Positions 1-9,299 of a stretch of DNA of 64,000 nt are shown piece after piece. Position numbers and translations under genes: made by a program. Every line of letters starts with the position of its first letter. Position 1 is the first letter of the stretch. Source of the stretch: Prevotella sp. GTDB taxonomy: Bacteria; Bacteroidota; Bacteroidia; Bacteroidales; Bacteroidaceae. The notes under the pieces were generated by a model. The model was not told where the DNA came from. It saw nothing but the letters and a program-made list of their open reading frames with translations, and searched no databases. The stretch is taken from contig JAFULM010000003.1 of assembly GCA_017483185.1 (NCBI GenBank), positions 1 through 64,000 of the forward strand. Direction: 5' to 3'.

Positions 1-144
1 ATATAATTACCCATATATCCGGCTCAAATGAGCATGTTAAACCACGGGGCACGGAGGCGGTCGCGACGGGTCGCGACCCTACGAAAGAATGATAAATCTT
101 TACAAAATTGTGTTCGTGGAATTGCTCGAAGATTTGTGTTTTCA

Positions 145-607
145 TGAGCAATAAGGGCCGAAAAGGACCTAAAAAGCCCCCTCTAACTCCCCCCAAGGGG
201 GAGCCTGGGCTACCCGAGAGGCCCTTACGGCTTTTCAAAAATACCAAACTTCGCGAGTTTTTGATTGCCGGAAAAGGACAAAAAAGTGGCTTTCGTCGTG
301 CAACGGCGGCCCCGCGACCCTGCAACGGCGTGCTCGTTGGGTTGCAACGGCGGCCCCGTTGCAAAGCAATAAGGGCCCCGTTGCAACCCCGCGGGGCCGC
401 TACGGGAAGCCTAAGCTCCCCCTTTGGGGGAGTCAGAGGGGGCTGCCTGTTTGTAAGTGATTGTATAATAGTTAGTTGCAAAAGCGTTGGTTTTTGGGCC
501 ACAAAATCGCCCCGATTTTGACCTTCGTGAGATTAGAAAATTTGGGCGCATGGCGGAAAATTTTTCAAAAGTGCCCTTGGATTTTGCACTTAAATTCAGA
601 AAAAAGC
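145..607 (+). repeat. GC-rich mosaic repeat, copy C1 (with terminal inverted repeats)
   Basis: This fills most of the first 700 bases, which hold no convincing gene. Bases 176-203 and 416-443 are a 28 bp inverted repeat (two mismatches), each arm a C-run followed by the palindrome CTCCCCCAAAGGGGGAG or a near variant. Between them lie modules of the type GCAACGGCGGCCCCG at about 22 base spacing. The same sequence, including roughly 30 bases before the left arm and 160 after the right arm, recurs inverted at 16826-17310. The ORFs it contains are by-products of the repeat. A separate small inverted repeat (GGTCGCGAC / GTCGCGACC) lies at 58-77. Confidence 0.85.
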
Positions 608-702
608 GGACAAATGACTTGTCGGCAGTCTGATAGTGCCCACAGACTGCCCCTTCTTAACCCTTCTTAATGTCGGCAAAATGTAAAAAAGACGTATATA
701 TA

Positions 703-734
703 TTTGCCGAATAATGAGAAATATTATATATTTG
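703..734 (+). promoter_or_regulatory. Promoter of the hut operon
   Basis: TTTG at 703-706, a 20 base spacer, then TATATTTG at 727-734: a textbook Bacteroidota -33/-7 pair. Transcription should begin near 741, giving a leader of about 35 bases before the ftcD start at 776. This is why the upstream in-frame ATG at 704 was rejected as the start. Confidence 0.8.
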
Positions 735-775
735 CACATTATTATTACTTACTTAAAACGACTTATTCACATACT

Positions 776-2488
776 ATGTCTAACGGAAAACAAATCGTGG
801 AGTGTGTTCCCAATTTCAGTGAGGGACGCGACATGGGAATAATCAAACAGATTACGGACGAGATAGAAAGCGTCAAGGGTGTCCGGCTGCTTGACGTCGA
901 CCCCGGTGAGGCTACCAACCGCACGGTCGTAACCTTTGTCGGTGAGCCGTCGGCTGTGGTTGAGGCCGCGTTCAGAAGTGTGCGCCGCGCCGCCCAGCTC
1001 ATCGACATGCGCCGCCATCACGGAGCCCATCCCCGCATGGGAGCGACCGACGTGCTGCCGCTCATCCCCGTGGCGGGCATCACGCTGGAGGAGTGTGCCG
1101 GACTGGCCCGCGCGCTGGCCCGCCGCATCGCCGACGAACTGGGCGTGCCGTGCTACTGTTACGAAGCCGCCGCGTTCACTCCCGAGAGACGGAATCTGGC
1201 CGTGTGCCGCGAGGGAGAATATGAGGCTCTGGCCGAAAAGCTCACCACCGAGGGCCGTCAGCCGGACTTCGGAGCGCGTCCCGTCGACGAGGCCGTGGAG
1301 CGGACGGGCATGACGGCCGTCGGAGCGAGGGACTTCTTGATAGCCGTCAACTACAACCTGAACACGACGTCGACGCGCCGTGCCAACGCCATCGCCTTCG
1401 ACGTCCGTGAGAAGGGACGACCAGTGCGCGAGGGCAACCCGATTGTGGGAAAGATTGTGCGCGGCGAAGACGGCGAGCCGCTGATGCGGCCGGGCACGCT
1501 GAAGTGCACAAAGGCCATCGGATGGTATATCGACGAATATGGCATCGCGCAGGTGTCTATGAACATGACCAACCTCAGCGTCACACCGCTCCATGTCGCT
1601 TTCGACGAGGTGTGCCGTTGCGCACAGAACCGCGGCATACGTGTCACGGGCACGGAGATTGTCGGTCTCATCCCCAAGAAGACCCTCATCGACGCCGGCC
1701 GCTATTTCCTCGAAAAGCAGCAGCGCTCGACCGGTATTCCCGAGGAAGACATAATCCGGATTGCCGTCAAGAGTATGGGGCTTGACGACCTGAAGCCTTT
1801 CAATCCGCGTGAGAAGGTGATCGAATATCTTCTCGAAGACGCCGGACAGGCGGATGCCCGCCGGCTCGTTGACATGACCGTGAAAGGCTTTGCCGAGGAG
1901 ACCTCGCGCGAGAGTCCGGCGCCCGGCGGCGGAACGATCTCGGCTTATATGGGTGCTCTCGGTGCCGCCCTCGCCGCGATGGTGGCCAATCTCTCCAGTC
2001 ATAAGGCCGGATGGGACGACCGCTGGCAGGAGTTTGCCGCATGGGCCGACCGGGGCCAGACGCTTATGACCGAACTGCTCCACCTCGTCGACGAGGACAC
2101 CGAGGCTTTCAACCGCATCATGGCCGCTTTCGGCCTGCCGAAGAAGACGGACGACGACCGCAAGGCGCGTGCCGCAGCCATCGAAGAGGCCACTCTCTAT
2201 GCCGCAGAGGTCCCGTTGCGCACGATGAAGGCCTCCATGCAGGTCTTTGAGATATGCCGCGAGATGGTCACGTCGGGCAATCCCAACAGCGTTTCCGACG
2301 CCGGCGTGGGTGCGCTTGCCGCCCGTGCCGCAGTGCTCGGTGCGGGACTGAACGTGAAAATCAATGCCGCCGGACTGAAGGACCGCGCCGCCGCTGACGC
2401 CCTCACGGCCGAGGCTGACGTCCTCATGGCCGAGGCCGACAGGACGGAGCGTGAGATAATGAAGATGACGGAGGAGGTGATAAAGTGA
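776..2488 (+). CDS. ftcD: Glutamate formimidoyltransferase / formimidoyltetrahydrofolate cyclodeaminase (bifunctional FTCD)
   Basis: Last enzyme of histidine degradation: moves the formimino group of formiminoglutamate to tetrahydrofolate and then deaminates it to 5,10-methenyl-THF, releasing glutamate and ammonia. The 570-residue product has the transferase half first (begins MSNGKQIVECVPNFSEGRD, typical of FTCD N-terminal domains) and the helical cyclodeaminase half from about residue 375 (SPAPGGGTISAYMGALGAAL). Both halves are full length, so no separate fchA or hutG is needed. The start at 776 was chosen because the promoter -7 box ends at 734; an in-frame ATG at 704 would lie before the transcription start. 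First gene of the hut operon, 70 bases before hutU. Cytoplasmic. Confidence 0.95.
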   Translation: MSNGKQIVECVPNFSEGRDMGIIKQITDEIESVKGVRLLDVDPGEATNRTVVTFVGEPSAVVEAAFRSVRRAAQLIDMRRHHGAHPRMGATDVLPLIPVAGITLEECAGLARALARRIADELGVPCYCYEAAAFTPERRNLAVCREGEYEALAEKLTTEGRQPDFGARPVDEAVERTGMTAVGARDFLIAVNYNLNTTSTRRANAIAFDVREKGRPVREGNPIVGKIVRGEDGEPLMRPGTLKCTKAIGWYIDEYGIAQVSMNMTNLSVTPLHVAFDEVCRCAQNRGIRVTGTEIVGLIPKKTLIDAGRYFLEKQQRSTGIPEEDIIRIAVKSMGLDDLKPFNPREKVIEYLLEDAGQADARRLVDMTVKGFAEETSRESPAPGGGTISAYMGALGAALAAMVANLSSHKAGWDDRWQEFAAWADRGQTLMTELLHLVDEDTEAFNRIMAAFGLPKKTDDDRKARAAAIEEATLYAAEVPLRTMKASMQVFEICREMVTSGNPNSVSDAGVGALAARAAVLGAGLNVKINAAGLKDRAAADALTAEADVLMAEADRTEREIMKMTEEVIK

Positions 2489-2558
2489 GATTGTGTTGCA
2501 GACCATCATTACTCCCATCACTTCCATACCATCATTTGACAAAAAAAACATCAACGAT

Positions 2559-4571
2559 ATGACCCACGAAGAATTCATAGCCGACATCCGTGCCGGAATA
2601 CCAGACACCCTGCCTGAAGCGCAGGCGTATGACCCGGAGATAAACCACGCTCCGAAGCGCAAGGACATACTCACTCCGGAAGAGAAACGGCTTGCGTTGC
2701 GCAATGCCCTGCGTTATTTCCCGAAGCATCTCCATGCCCGGCTGGCACCCGAGTTTGCCGAAGAGCTGAGCCGCTACGGCCGTATATATATGTACCGCTA
2801 CCGTCCACGCTACGAGATGTACGCCCGTCCGATTGACGAATATCCACATCGCTCGGAACAGGCGGCCGCCATCATGATGATGATACAGAACAATCTCGAC
2901 AAGGCCGTGGCCCAGCATCCGCACGAACTGATCACCTACGGCGGCAACGGAGCGGTGTTCCAGAACTGGGCGCAGTATAGGCTGACGATGAAATATCTGA
3001 GCGAGATGACCGACGAACAGACGCTCGTGATGTATTCCGGCCATCCTCTCGGTCTCTTCCCGTCGCACAAGGGGGCACCGCGGGTGGTCGTCACCAACGG
3101 CATGGTCATCCCCAACTATTCCCGGCCCGACGACTGGGAGCGGATGAACGCCCTCGGCGTGAGCCAGTACGGACAGATGACGGCCGGCTCATATATGTAT
3201 ATCGGACCGCAGGGAATAGTCCACGGAACGACAATCACCGTGCTCAATGCCGCACGCAAGCGGCTCACTGATGAACGGAAGGACATCCGCGGAATGCTCT
3301 TCGTGACGTCCGGACTGGGCGGCATGTCGGGCGCGCAGCCCAAGGCGGGCAATATAGCCGGCGTCGTCAGCGTCACGGCGGAAATCAATCCCAAGGCGGC
3401 GCAGAAGCGATATGATCAGGGGTGGGTGGACGAGATGCACACCGACCTCGACGAACTCATCCCCGCCGTGCGTCGTGCCGTCAGCGGGAAGCGCACGGTC
3501 TCGATGGCATACGTCGGCAATGTGGTCGATCTGTGGGAGCGGCTGGCCGCCGAGGATATGCGCGTCGACCTCGGCAGCGACCAGACTTCGCTGCACAATC
3601 CGTATGCCGGAGGCTACTATCCTGTCGGAATGACGCTCGAAGAGTCGAAGCAGATGATGGCCGAACGGCCTGACGAGTTCCGCGAGCGTGTGTTTGAGTC
3701 GCTCCGCCGACAGGTGGCGGCCATCAACAAGCTCACCGACCGCGGTATGTATTTCTTCGATTACGGCAATGCGTTCCTCCTGATGGCGAGCCGCGCCGGT
3801 GCCGACATCATGCGCGACGCCACCCGTTTCCGCTATCCGTCCTACGTTCAGGACATCATGGGGCCGATGTTCTTTGACTATGGCTTCGGTCCGTTCCGCT
3901 GGGTCTGCTCCTCGGGAAAGTCCGAAGACCTCGCCGAGACCGACCGTCTGGCCGGCGAAGTGCTTGAAGACATGCTGCGGACGGCGCCCGACGACATCCG
4001 CGGACAGCTGGCCGACAATCTCCATTGGATACGTGAGGCCGGCCGTAACAATCTCGTCGTGGGCTCACAGGCACGCATCCTGTACGCCGACGCTGAGGGA
4101 CGCTCACGCATCGCGTTGGCGTTCAACGACGCCATACGCCGCGGGCGGATCAGCCGTCCCGTCGTTCTCGGCCGCGACCACCACGACGTTTCGGGCACGG
4201 ACTCGCCCTTCCGCGAGACGTCCAACATCTATGACGGCTCCCAGTTCTGTGCCGACATGGCCGTCCAGAACGTCATCGGCGACGCTTTCCGCGGTGCGAC
4301 GTGGGTCAGCCTGCACAATGGCGGCGGCGTCGGCTGGGGCGAAGTGGTCAACGGTGGCTTCGGAATGGTCATCGACGGCAGCGAAGATGCTGACCGCCGC
4401 ATCCGGGAAATGCTCTTTTGGGACGTCAACAACGGCATCGCCCGCCGTTCATGGGCGCGCAACAGCGGCTCTATGGACGCCATCCGCCGCGAGATGGAAC
4501 GCACGCCGGAGCTTCAGGTGACGATGCCGAACATTGTGGAGGAGGAAGTAATCAATGGAATTGAGTTTTAG
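2559..4571 (+). CDS. hutU: Urocanate hydratase
   Basis: Second step of histidine degradation: adds water to urocanate to give 4-imidazolone-5-propionate, using a tightly bound NAD+. At about 670 residues it is the long form seen in Bacteroidota and animals rather than the roughly 555-residue proteobacterial form. Conserved segments such as ITYGGNGAVFQNWAQYRLTM, MYSGHPLGLFPS and the C-terminal VSLHNGGGVGWGEVVNGGFG are present. The reading frame is open from 2493, but the start MTHEEF at 2559 fits the family better than the low-complexity upstream stretch. Between ftcD and hutH in the operon; stop to hutH start is 40 bases. Confidence 0.96.
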   Translation: MTHEEFIADIRAGIPDTLPEAQAYDPEINHAPKRKDILTPEEKRLALRNALRYFPKHLHARLAPEFAEELSRYGRIYMYRYRPRYEMYARPIDEYPHRSEQAAAIMMMIQNNLDKAVAQHPHELITYGGNGAVFQNWAQYRLTMKYLSEMTDEQTLVMYSGHPLGLFPSHKGAPRVVVTNGMVIPNYSRPDDWERMNALGVSQYGQMTAGSYMYIGPQGIVHGTTITVLNAARKRLTDERKDIRGMLFVTSGLGGMSGAQPKAGNIAGVVSVTAEINPKAAQKRYDQGWVDEMHTDLDELIPAVRRAVSGKRTVSMAYVGNVVDLWERLAAEDMRVDLGSDQTSLHNPYAGGYYPVGMTLEESKQMMAERPDEFRERVFESLRRQVAAINKLTDRGMYFFDYGNAFLLMASRAGADIMRDATRFRYPSYVQDIMGPMFFDYGFGPFRWVCSSGKSEDLAETDRLAGEVLEDMLRTAPDDIRGQLADNLHWIREAGRNNLVVGSQARILYADAEGRSRIALAFNDAIRRGRISRPVVLGRDHHDVSGTDSPFRETSNIYDGSQFCADMAVQNVIGDAFRGATWVSLHNGGGVGWGEVVNGGFGMVIDGSEDADRRIREMLFWDVNNGIARRSWARNSGSMDAIRREMERTPELQVTMPNIVEEEVINGIEF

Positions 4572-4611
4572 AGTTTAACTCCTCTAACTCCCACAGAATA
4601 AATAAAAGAAT

Positions 4612-6099
4612 ATGATTCACAAGATATCTGCCGACCATCTTACGATAGAAAGAATCGGCGAAATAATATACGGAGGTTATAAACTCGAACTGAGCGACGA
4701 CGCCGTGAAGCGTATTGAGCGTTGCCGCGAATACCTCGACGAGAAAATACGCACGAGCAGTCAGCCCGTCTACGGCGTGACGACAGGCTTCGGGTCGCTC
4801 TGCAACGTGTCGATTGGCAAGGACCAGCTGACCCAGTTGCAGATAAATTTGATTAAATCTCACGCTTGCGGAACGGGCGAACGTGTGCCCAACGACATCG
4901 TCAAGATAATGATGCTGCTGAAGATACAGTCTCTCAGCTACGGCTATTCGGGCTGCAAGGTCGATACCGTCGAACAGCTCGTGAGGTTCTTCAACGACGA
5001 TGTCTATCCCGTTGTCTACCGTCAGGGCTCGCTCGGAGCCTCCGGCGACCTCGTGCCGCTGGCCCATCTCAGTCTGCCGCTCGTCGGGCTTGGCGAGGTT
5101 GAGTATCAGGGAAAGGTGATGTCGGGTGCCGAATTGCTCCGTAAGAAGCGTTGGAAACCCATCGAACTGGCTTCCAAAGAGGGCTTGGCGCTGCTCAACG
5201 GTACGCAGAACATGAGCTCGTTTGCCGTCTGGGCGCTGCTTCAGGCACGCCGGTTGAGCGATTGGGCGGATGTGATTGCGGCCGTCTCGCTCGATGCCTA
5301 CGACGGACTGATAGAGCCGTTCACCCACGCCGTCCACGCCGTCCGGCCCCATCAGGGTCAGATTGAGACGGCTGCCCGTATGCGCGAACTGCTCGAAGGT
5401 AGCGAGATTATAAGCCGCTCGAAGGCTCACGTGCAGGACCCGTACTCCTTCCGATGCGTCCCGCAGGTTCATGGAGCGGTGAAAGACACCATCCGTTACG
5501 TGCATTCGGTGATTGACACGGAGATTAATTCGGCCACAGACAACCCCACGGTTTGTCCCGACGACGACATCATCATCTCAGCAGGAAACTTCCACGGCGA
5601 GCCGATTGCACTTCCGATAGATTTCCTTTCCATCGCCCTCAGCGAACTGGCCAACATCTCCGAGCGCCGCATCTACCGTCTTGTCTCCGGCACGCGCGGT
5701 CTGCCGAGCTTCCTTGTGGCCACGCCGGGCGTCAACAGCGGCTTCATGATAACCCAATATACGGCCGCATCGGTGGTAAGTCTCAACAAGTCGCTGGCCA
5801 TGCCGTCGTCCACCGACAGCATCCCGTCGTGCCAGGACCAGGAAGATCACGTCAGCATGGGAGCCAACGCCGCCATCAAGCTATATAAAGTGGTGCTCAA
5901 CACCGAGCGCGTTTTGGCCATCGAACTGTTCAACGCCATGCAGGCGCTCGACTTCCGGCAGCCTCTCAAGTCGTCGCCGAAGATTATGGAGATATACGAG
6001 GACTACCGCAAGGTGGTGCCGTTCATACTCAATGACGAGCTGATGTACCCGCACATAGAAAGCTCCATCAACTTCATTCGCACCGACGTGCGCCGCTGA
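4612..6099 (+). CDS. hutH: Histidine ammonia-lyase
   Basis: First step of histidine degradation: eliminates ammonia from L-histidine to form urocanate. The 495-residue length is normal. The Ala-Ser-Gly triad that cyclises into the MIO electrophile is at residues 143-145 (GSLGASGDLVPLAHL), and the conserved segments VYGVTTGFGSL, ALLNGTQ and the SSTDSIPSCQDQEDHVSMG block are all present. No truncation or missing catalytic residue seen. Third gene of the hut operon, with 31 bases to hutI. Confidence 0.97.
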   Translation: MIHKISADHLTIERIGEIIYGGYKLELSDDAVKRIERCREYLDEKIRTSSQPVYGVTTGFGSLCNVSIGKDQLTQLQINLIKSHACGTGERVPNDIVKIMMLLKIQSLSYGYSGCKVDTVEQLVRFFNDDVYPVVYRQGSLGASGDLVPLAHLSLPLVGLGEVEYQGKVMSGAELLRKKRWKPIELASKEGLALLNGTQNMSSFAVWALLQARRLSDWADVIAAVSLDAYDGLIEPFTHAVHAVRPHQGQIETAARMRELLEGSEIISRSKAHVQDPYSFRCVPQVHGAVKDTIRYVHSVIDTEINSATDNPTVCPDDDIIISAGNFHGEPIALPIDFLSIALSELANISERRIYRLVSGTRGLPSFLVATPGVNSGFMITQYTAASVVSLNKSLAMPSSTDSIPSCQDQEDHVSMGANAAIKLYKVVLNTERVLAIELFNAMQALDFRQPLKSSPKIMEIYEDYRKVVPFILNDELMYPHIESSINFIRTDVRR

Positions 6100-6130
6100 A
6101 GGACATCAACAGATAACACATTGTATTCAG

Positions 6131-7387
6131 ATGACAGCATTGTTGGTTAAGAACATATCCCGTCTTGCAGGCATAGAGCGTCAGGGACGCTTGCAGCTTG
6201 CGGGGCGGGATATGTCCGTTATGGAGAGTATTGAAGACGCCTTCCTTTATGTCGAGGGCGGAGTGATAGCCGATTTCGGTCCGATGAGCGACCTCGTGTC
6301 ACGCGGATATGATTGCGGTGGCGATGTCATGACGGTCGATGCCGGTGGTGGAATGGTGCTGCCGTCGTTCTGCGACAGCCATACCCACATCGTATATGCC
6401 GGCAGTCGGGAGCATGAGTTTGTCGACAAGATACGCGGACTGAGCTATGCCGAGATAGCGCGGCGCGGTGGCGGCATACTCAATTCGGCCGACCGACTTC
6501 ACGAAATGACCGAAGACGAGCTTTATGCACAGGCGATGGAGCGTGTGCGTGAAATCATATCAAAGGGTACTGGAGCCGTGGAGATAAAGAGCGGATACGG
6601 TCTTAACACCGCTGACGAGCTGAAAATGCTGCGCGTCATACGCCGCATCCGCGAGACTGCGCCGCTCCGCGTGGTGTCGACGTTCCTCGGAGCGCATGCC
6701 GTCGGCCGCGAATATGCCGGCCGTCAGAGCGACTATGTCGACCTCGTGGTCAACGAAATGATTCCTGCCGTAGGCCGGGAGCAGCTTGCCGACTACATTG
6801 ACGTATTCTGCGATGAAGGCTTCTTCACGCCGGAAGAGACGGCGCGCATACTCGAAGCCGGTGCCCGTTGGGGCATGCGACCGAAGATTCACGGTCAGGA
6901 ACTGGCTGATTCGGGCGGCGTGCGCGTCGCCGTGGAGCACGACGCGCTCTCCGTTGACCATCTGGAGAGTATGACCGAGGCTGATATTGAGCTGCTGAGA
7001 GGCTCCTCCACCATCCCTACGGCATTGCCGGGAACGTCCTTTTTCCTCAATATGCCGTTCGCTCCGGGGCGCCGTATCATCGATAGCGGACTGCCGTTGG
7101 CCATCGCGAGCGACTACAATCCCGGCTCGACGCCGTCGGGCGACATGAAGTTTGCCGTCTCGTTGGCTTGCATCAAGATGCGTTTGCTGCCCGAAGAGGC
7201 GCTCAACGCCGCCACAATCAATTCCGCTTGCGCAATGGGATTGAGCCGCGACTACGGTTCGATAAGCGTCGGAAAGGTCGCCAACTTCTACATCACGCGC
7301 CACATTCCGTCGCTCGACTTCATCCCCTACGCCTATACCACGCCCGTCATCAGCCGCATATTCCTGCGCGGCGAGGAGTGGAGGTAG
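6131..7387 (+). CDS. hutI: Imidazolonepropionase
   Basis: Third step of histidine degradation: hydrolyses 4-imidazolone-5-propionate to N-formimino-L-glutamate, the substrate of ftcD at the head of the operon. A 418-residue amidohydrolase-fold enzyme with the metal ligands in CDSHTHIVYAGSR near residue 83, the substrate loop FLGAHAV, the histidine in KIHGQEL and ASDYNPGSTPSGDM near the C terminus. Last hut gene; its stop is only 21 bases from the stop of the convergent phosphoethanolamine transferase, and no clear terminator fits in that gap. Confidence 0.96.
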   Translation: MTALLVKNISRLAGIERQGRLQLAGRDMSVMESIEDAFLYVEGGVIADFGPMSDLVSRGYDCGGDVMTVDAGGGMVLPSFCDSHTHIVYAGSREHEFVDKIRGLSYAEIARRGGGILNSADRLHEMTEDELYAQAMERVREIISKGTGAVEIKSGYGLNTADELKMLRVIRRIRETAPLRVVSTFLGAHAVGREYAGRQSDYVDLVVNEMIPAVGREQLADYIDVFCDEGFFTPEETARILEAGARWGMRPKIHGQELADSGGVRVAVEHDALSVDHLESMTEADIELLRGSSTIPTALPGTSFFLNMPFAPGRRIIDSGLPLAIASDYNPGSTPSGDMKFAVSLACIKMRLLPEEALNAATINSACAMGLSRDYGSISVGKVANFYITRHIPSLDFIPYAYTTPVISRIFLRGEEWR

Positions 7388-7408
7388 GGCAGGGCGGGCC
7401 AGACCTAT

Positions 7409-9046
7409 TCAAAAGAACTCGCTCAGCGGTCTCGGACAGTTGTGGTCGTCGAGATAAAGCCGCGGCGCGGGAGAATATTTCGGCGATGCAACGGACATGC
7501 TGTCGTTGCGATATGGTGTTGAGACGCCGGCGAGATGCAGCATCGTGTGGAACACCGACACACTTGTAGACACTTGTTGCCGACTGTTGGCAGCAAGTGT
7601 TTTTCTTATTTCCGGATGGTTGGTTGCGTATGTTTCCGACGTCCATACCAGCAGTGGCACATTGAGTTGATGGAATGACGGACGTGGTGAAGCGTGCAAA
7701 AAAGCATTGCCGTCATCGAAGATATCTTCTCCGTGGTCGGACGTGTATAGCATTGCGGCCGAGCAACCGCAGTAATTAAGTATGTCGACGAGTTCGGCGA
7801 GCAACCGGTCGGTCTCGCGGATGGTATTGTCGTAGGCATTGACAAGACATGCGCGGTTTTCCCGTCGTGCGCTCATATCATTGTCGGGACGGAAGTAAGA
7901 ATCGTCGGCAGCGTATCGCTCGTTGTATGTGAAGTGCGAACCGTACGTATGCAGGACAATCAGTAGCTTATCGTCACCATCTTCCAACACCTTTTTCACG
8001 TATCCCAGCAGTGCCCTGTCCATGACATTATGACCATCGGGAACACTGTCTCTGATGAATATCGTCCTGTCGGCCTCATCGCCAAAGAAGTCAATGAACG
8101 AGTGGTTGCGCTTCTGGTTGGACAGAAATGCCGTCTTGAAGCCCGCCTCACGAAATGCCGCGATGATTCCCTTGCGATGATATATGCTGTCATAATCGGT
8201 CGCAGAGACCGACGACAGCAACATCGGAACGCTCTTGTGGGTCGTGTTCGACTGCGACATGACGTCGCGGAACACCGTCAGGCCGTCCATTTGTGCGAGC
8301 CGTGGTGTCGTGTTGCGGCTGTAACCGTAGACACCGAACTGGCTTGCCCGGGCTGTTTCGCCGACTACCAGCACATAGACTTCACGCTCGTCGGAGTCGT
8401 GTTCGGCCTTGGCATCAAAAAGGAAGTCGGCAGACGTCTCTTTGTAGTGGCCTGTGGCGTAAGCCCGTTGTACGGCCATAAGGAGGTTATAGCATGCATT
8501 GATGGGGAAAATGTCATTCTTGAGGCTGAACGTCGGAACGCTTACGGCGCATATCATCGTAGCCGAGCATGCCACGACAAAGGCTTTAACGGCCATCCGT
8601 CGCTGCCGTCTGACGAAATCCTCTCTTAGTTTCATGCCTTTTCTCACGGCCATCGTGGCACCCACAAGCACCGGAATGTAGAGTACAACGACCGTAGTGA
8701 TGGCCGTCAGCAGATTACCGAGCAACTCAAAAACCTCGCCGGTGTTGGTCGTCAGGATGTTCAAGAACATATCCACGGAAATCGGACCGCAACCGAAGAG
8801 ATATAGCAACACAATCTGGAAAGCCGAAAGGAAGATGAAGAAGAACATCCACCATACCGTCCGTCCCGTGTTGCGGCTCAGCGAAAGTATCAGCCAATAG
8901 GCCGTTACGGGCAGGATTATGCCGCAGATCCGTGACGCCAAGGAGAGATAGGTTTCGGTGAAGAGCAGCGCTACGCAGGGGATGGCCAGTACGGCCAGCG
9001 CCGCGTAGAATAGGGTGGGGAGGAATGGTCCTGAAGTCTTTGTCAT
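7409..9046 (-). CDS. Phosphoethanolamine transferase, EptA/sulfatase family
   Basis: Inner-membrane enzyme with five predicted N-terminal transmembrane helices (first about 180 residues) and a periplasmic alkaline-phosphatase-fold domain. The acceptor threonine is T231 in VVGETARASQFGVYGYSRN, and the later metal site TSDHGEDIFD is present. Family members move phosphoethanolamine from phosphatidylethanolamine to lipid A or other envelope glycans; which acceptor is used here cannot be told. Third in a minus-strand run after the PCMD and BamA-like genes, from which it is separated by a minisatellite. Such enzymes can lower polymyxin sensitivity, but that is not implied by sequence alone. Confidence 0.88.
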   Translation of the reverse strand: MTKTSGPFLPTLFYAALAVLAIPCVALLFTETYLSLASRICGIILPVTAYWLILSLSRNTGRTVWWMFFFIFLSAFQIVLLYLFGCGPISVDMFLNILTTNTGEVFELLGNLLTAITTVVVLYIPVLVGATMAVRKGMKLREDFVRRQRRMAVKAFVVACSATMICAVSVPTFSLKNDIFPINACYNLLMAVQRAYATGHYKETSADFLFDAKAEHDSDEREVYVLVVGETARASQFGVYGYSRNTTPRLAQMDGLTVFRDVMSQSNTTHKSVPMLLSSVSATDYDSIYHRKGIIAAFREAGFKTAFLSNQKRNHSFIDFFGDEADRTIFIRDSVPDGHNVMDRALLGYVKKVLEDGDDKLLIVLHTYGSHFTYNERYAADDSYFRPDNDMSARRENRACLVNAYDNTIRETDRLLAELVDILNYCGCSAAMLYTSDHGEDIFDDGNAFLHASPRPSFHQLNVPLLVWTSETYATNHPEIRKTLAANSRQQVSTSVSVFHTMLHLAGVSTPYRNDSMSVASPKYSPAPRLYLDDHNCPRPLSEFF

Positions 9047-9060
9047 AATATTGTTATGGA

Positions 9061-9249
9061 TGGGAAGTTTGGGAGTTATGTGAGGATGATGGGAGGGTTA
9101 TGTGAGGATGATGGGAAGTTTGGGAGTTATGTGAGGATGATGGGAGGGTTATGTGAGAATGATGGGAAGTTTGGGAGTTATGTGAGGATGATGGGAAGTT
9201 TGGGAGTTATGTGAGAATGATGGGAAGTTTGGGAGTTATGTGAGAATGA
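9061..9249 (+). repeat. Minisatellite of 29 and 22 bp units
   Basis: Seven head-to-tail units: a 29 bp unit (TGGGAAGTTTGGGAGTTATG plus TGAGGATGA) and a 22 bp variant lacking seven bases, in the order 29-22-29-22-29-29-29. It fills the gap between the BamA-like gene and the phosphoethanolamine transferase. There are no unique spacers, so this is not a CRISPR array. It shares the TGGGAGTTATG core with the repeat at 10480-10605. Confidence 0.9.
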
Positions 9250-9299
9250 TGGGAGACTATATGTAAGGCATTTGTAATTTTGAAAAATGGTGGCCGCCG

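Noticed and set aside
108..521. 137-residue ORF at the left end
   Set aside because: Lies wholly in repeat C1; the same peptide-like pattern (RPCNG...LQRRPRCKAI) appears in C2 on the other strand, so it follows from the repeat.
767..2704. 645-codon open frame on the minus strand opposite ftcD
   Set aside because: Antisense shadow of a GC-rich, well-conserved gene; composition has no fold or family resemblance and it covers the hut promoter region.
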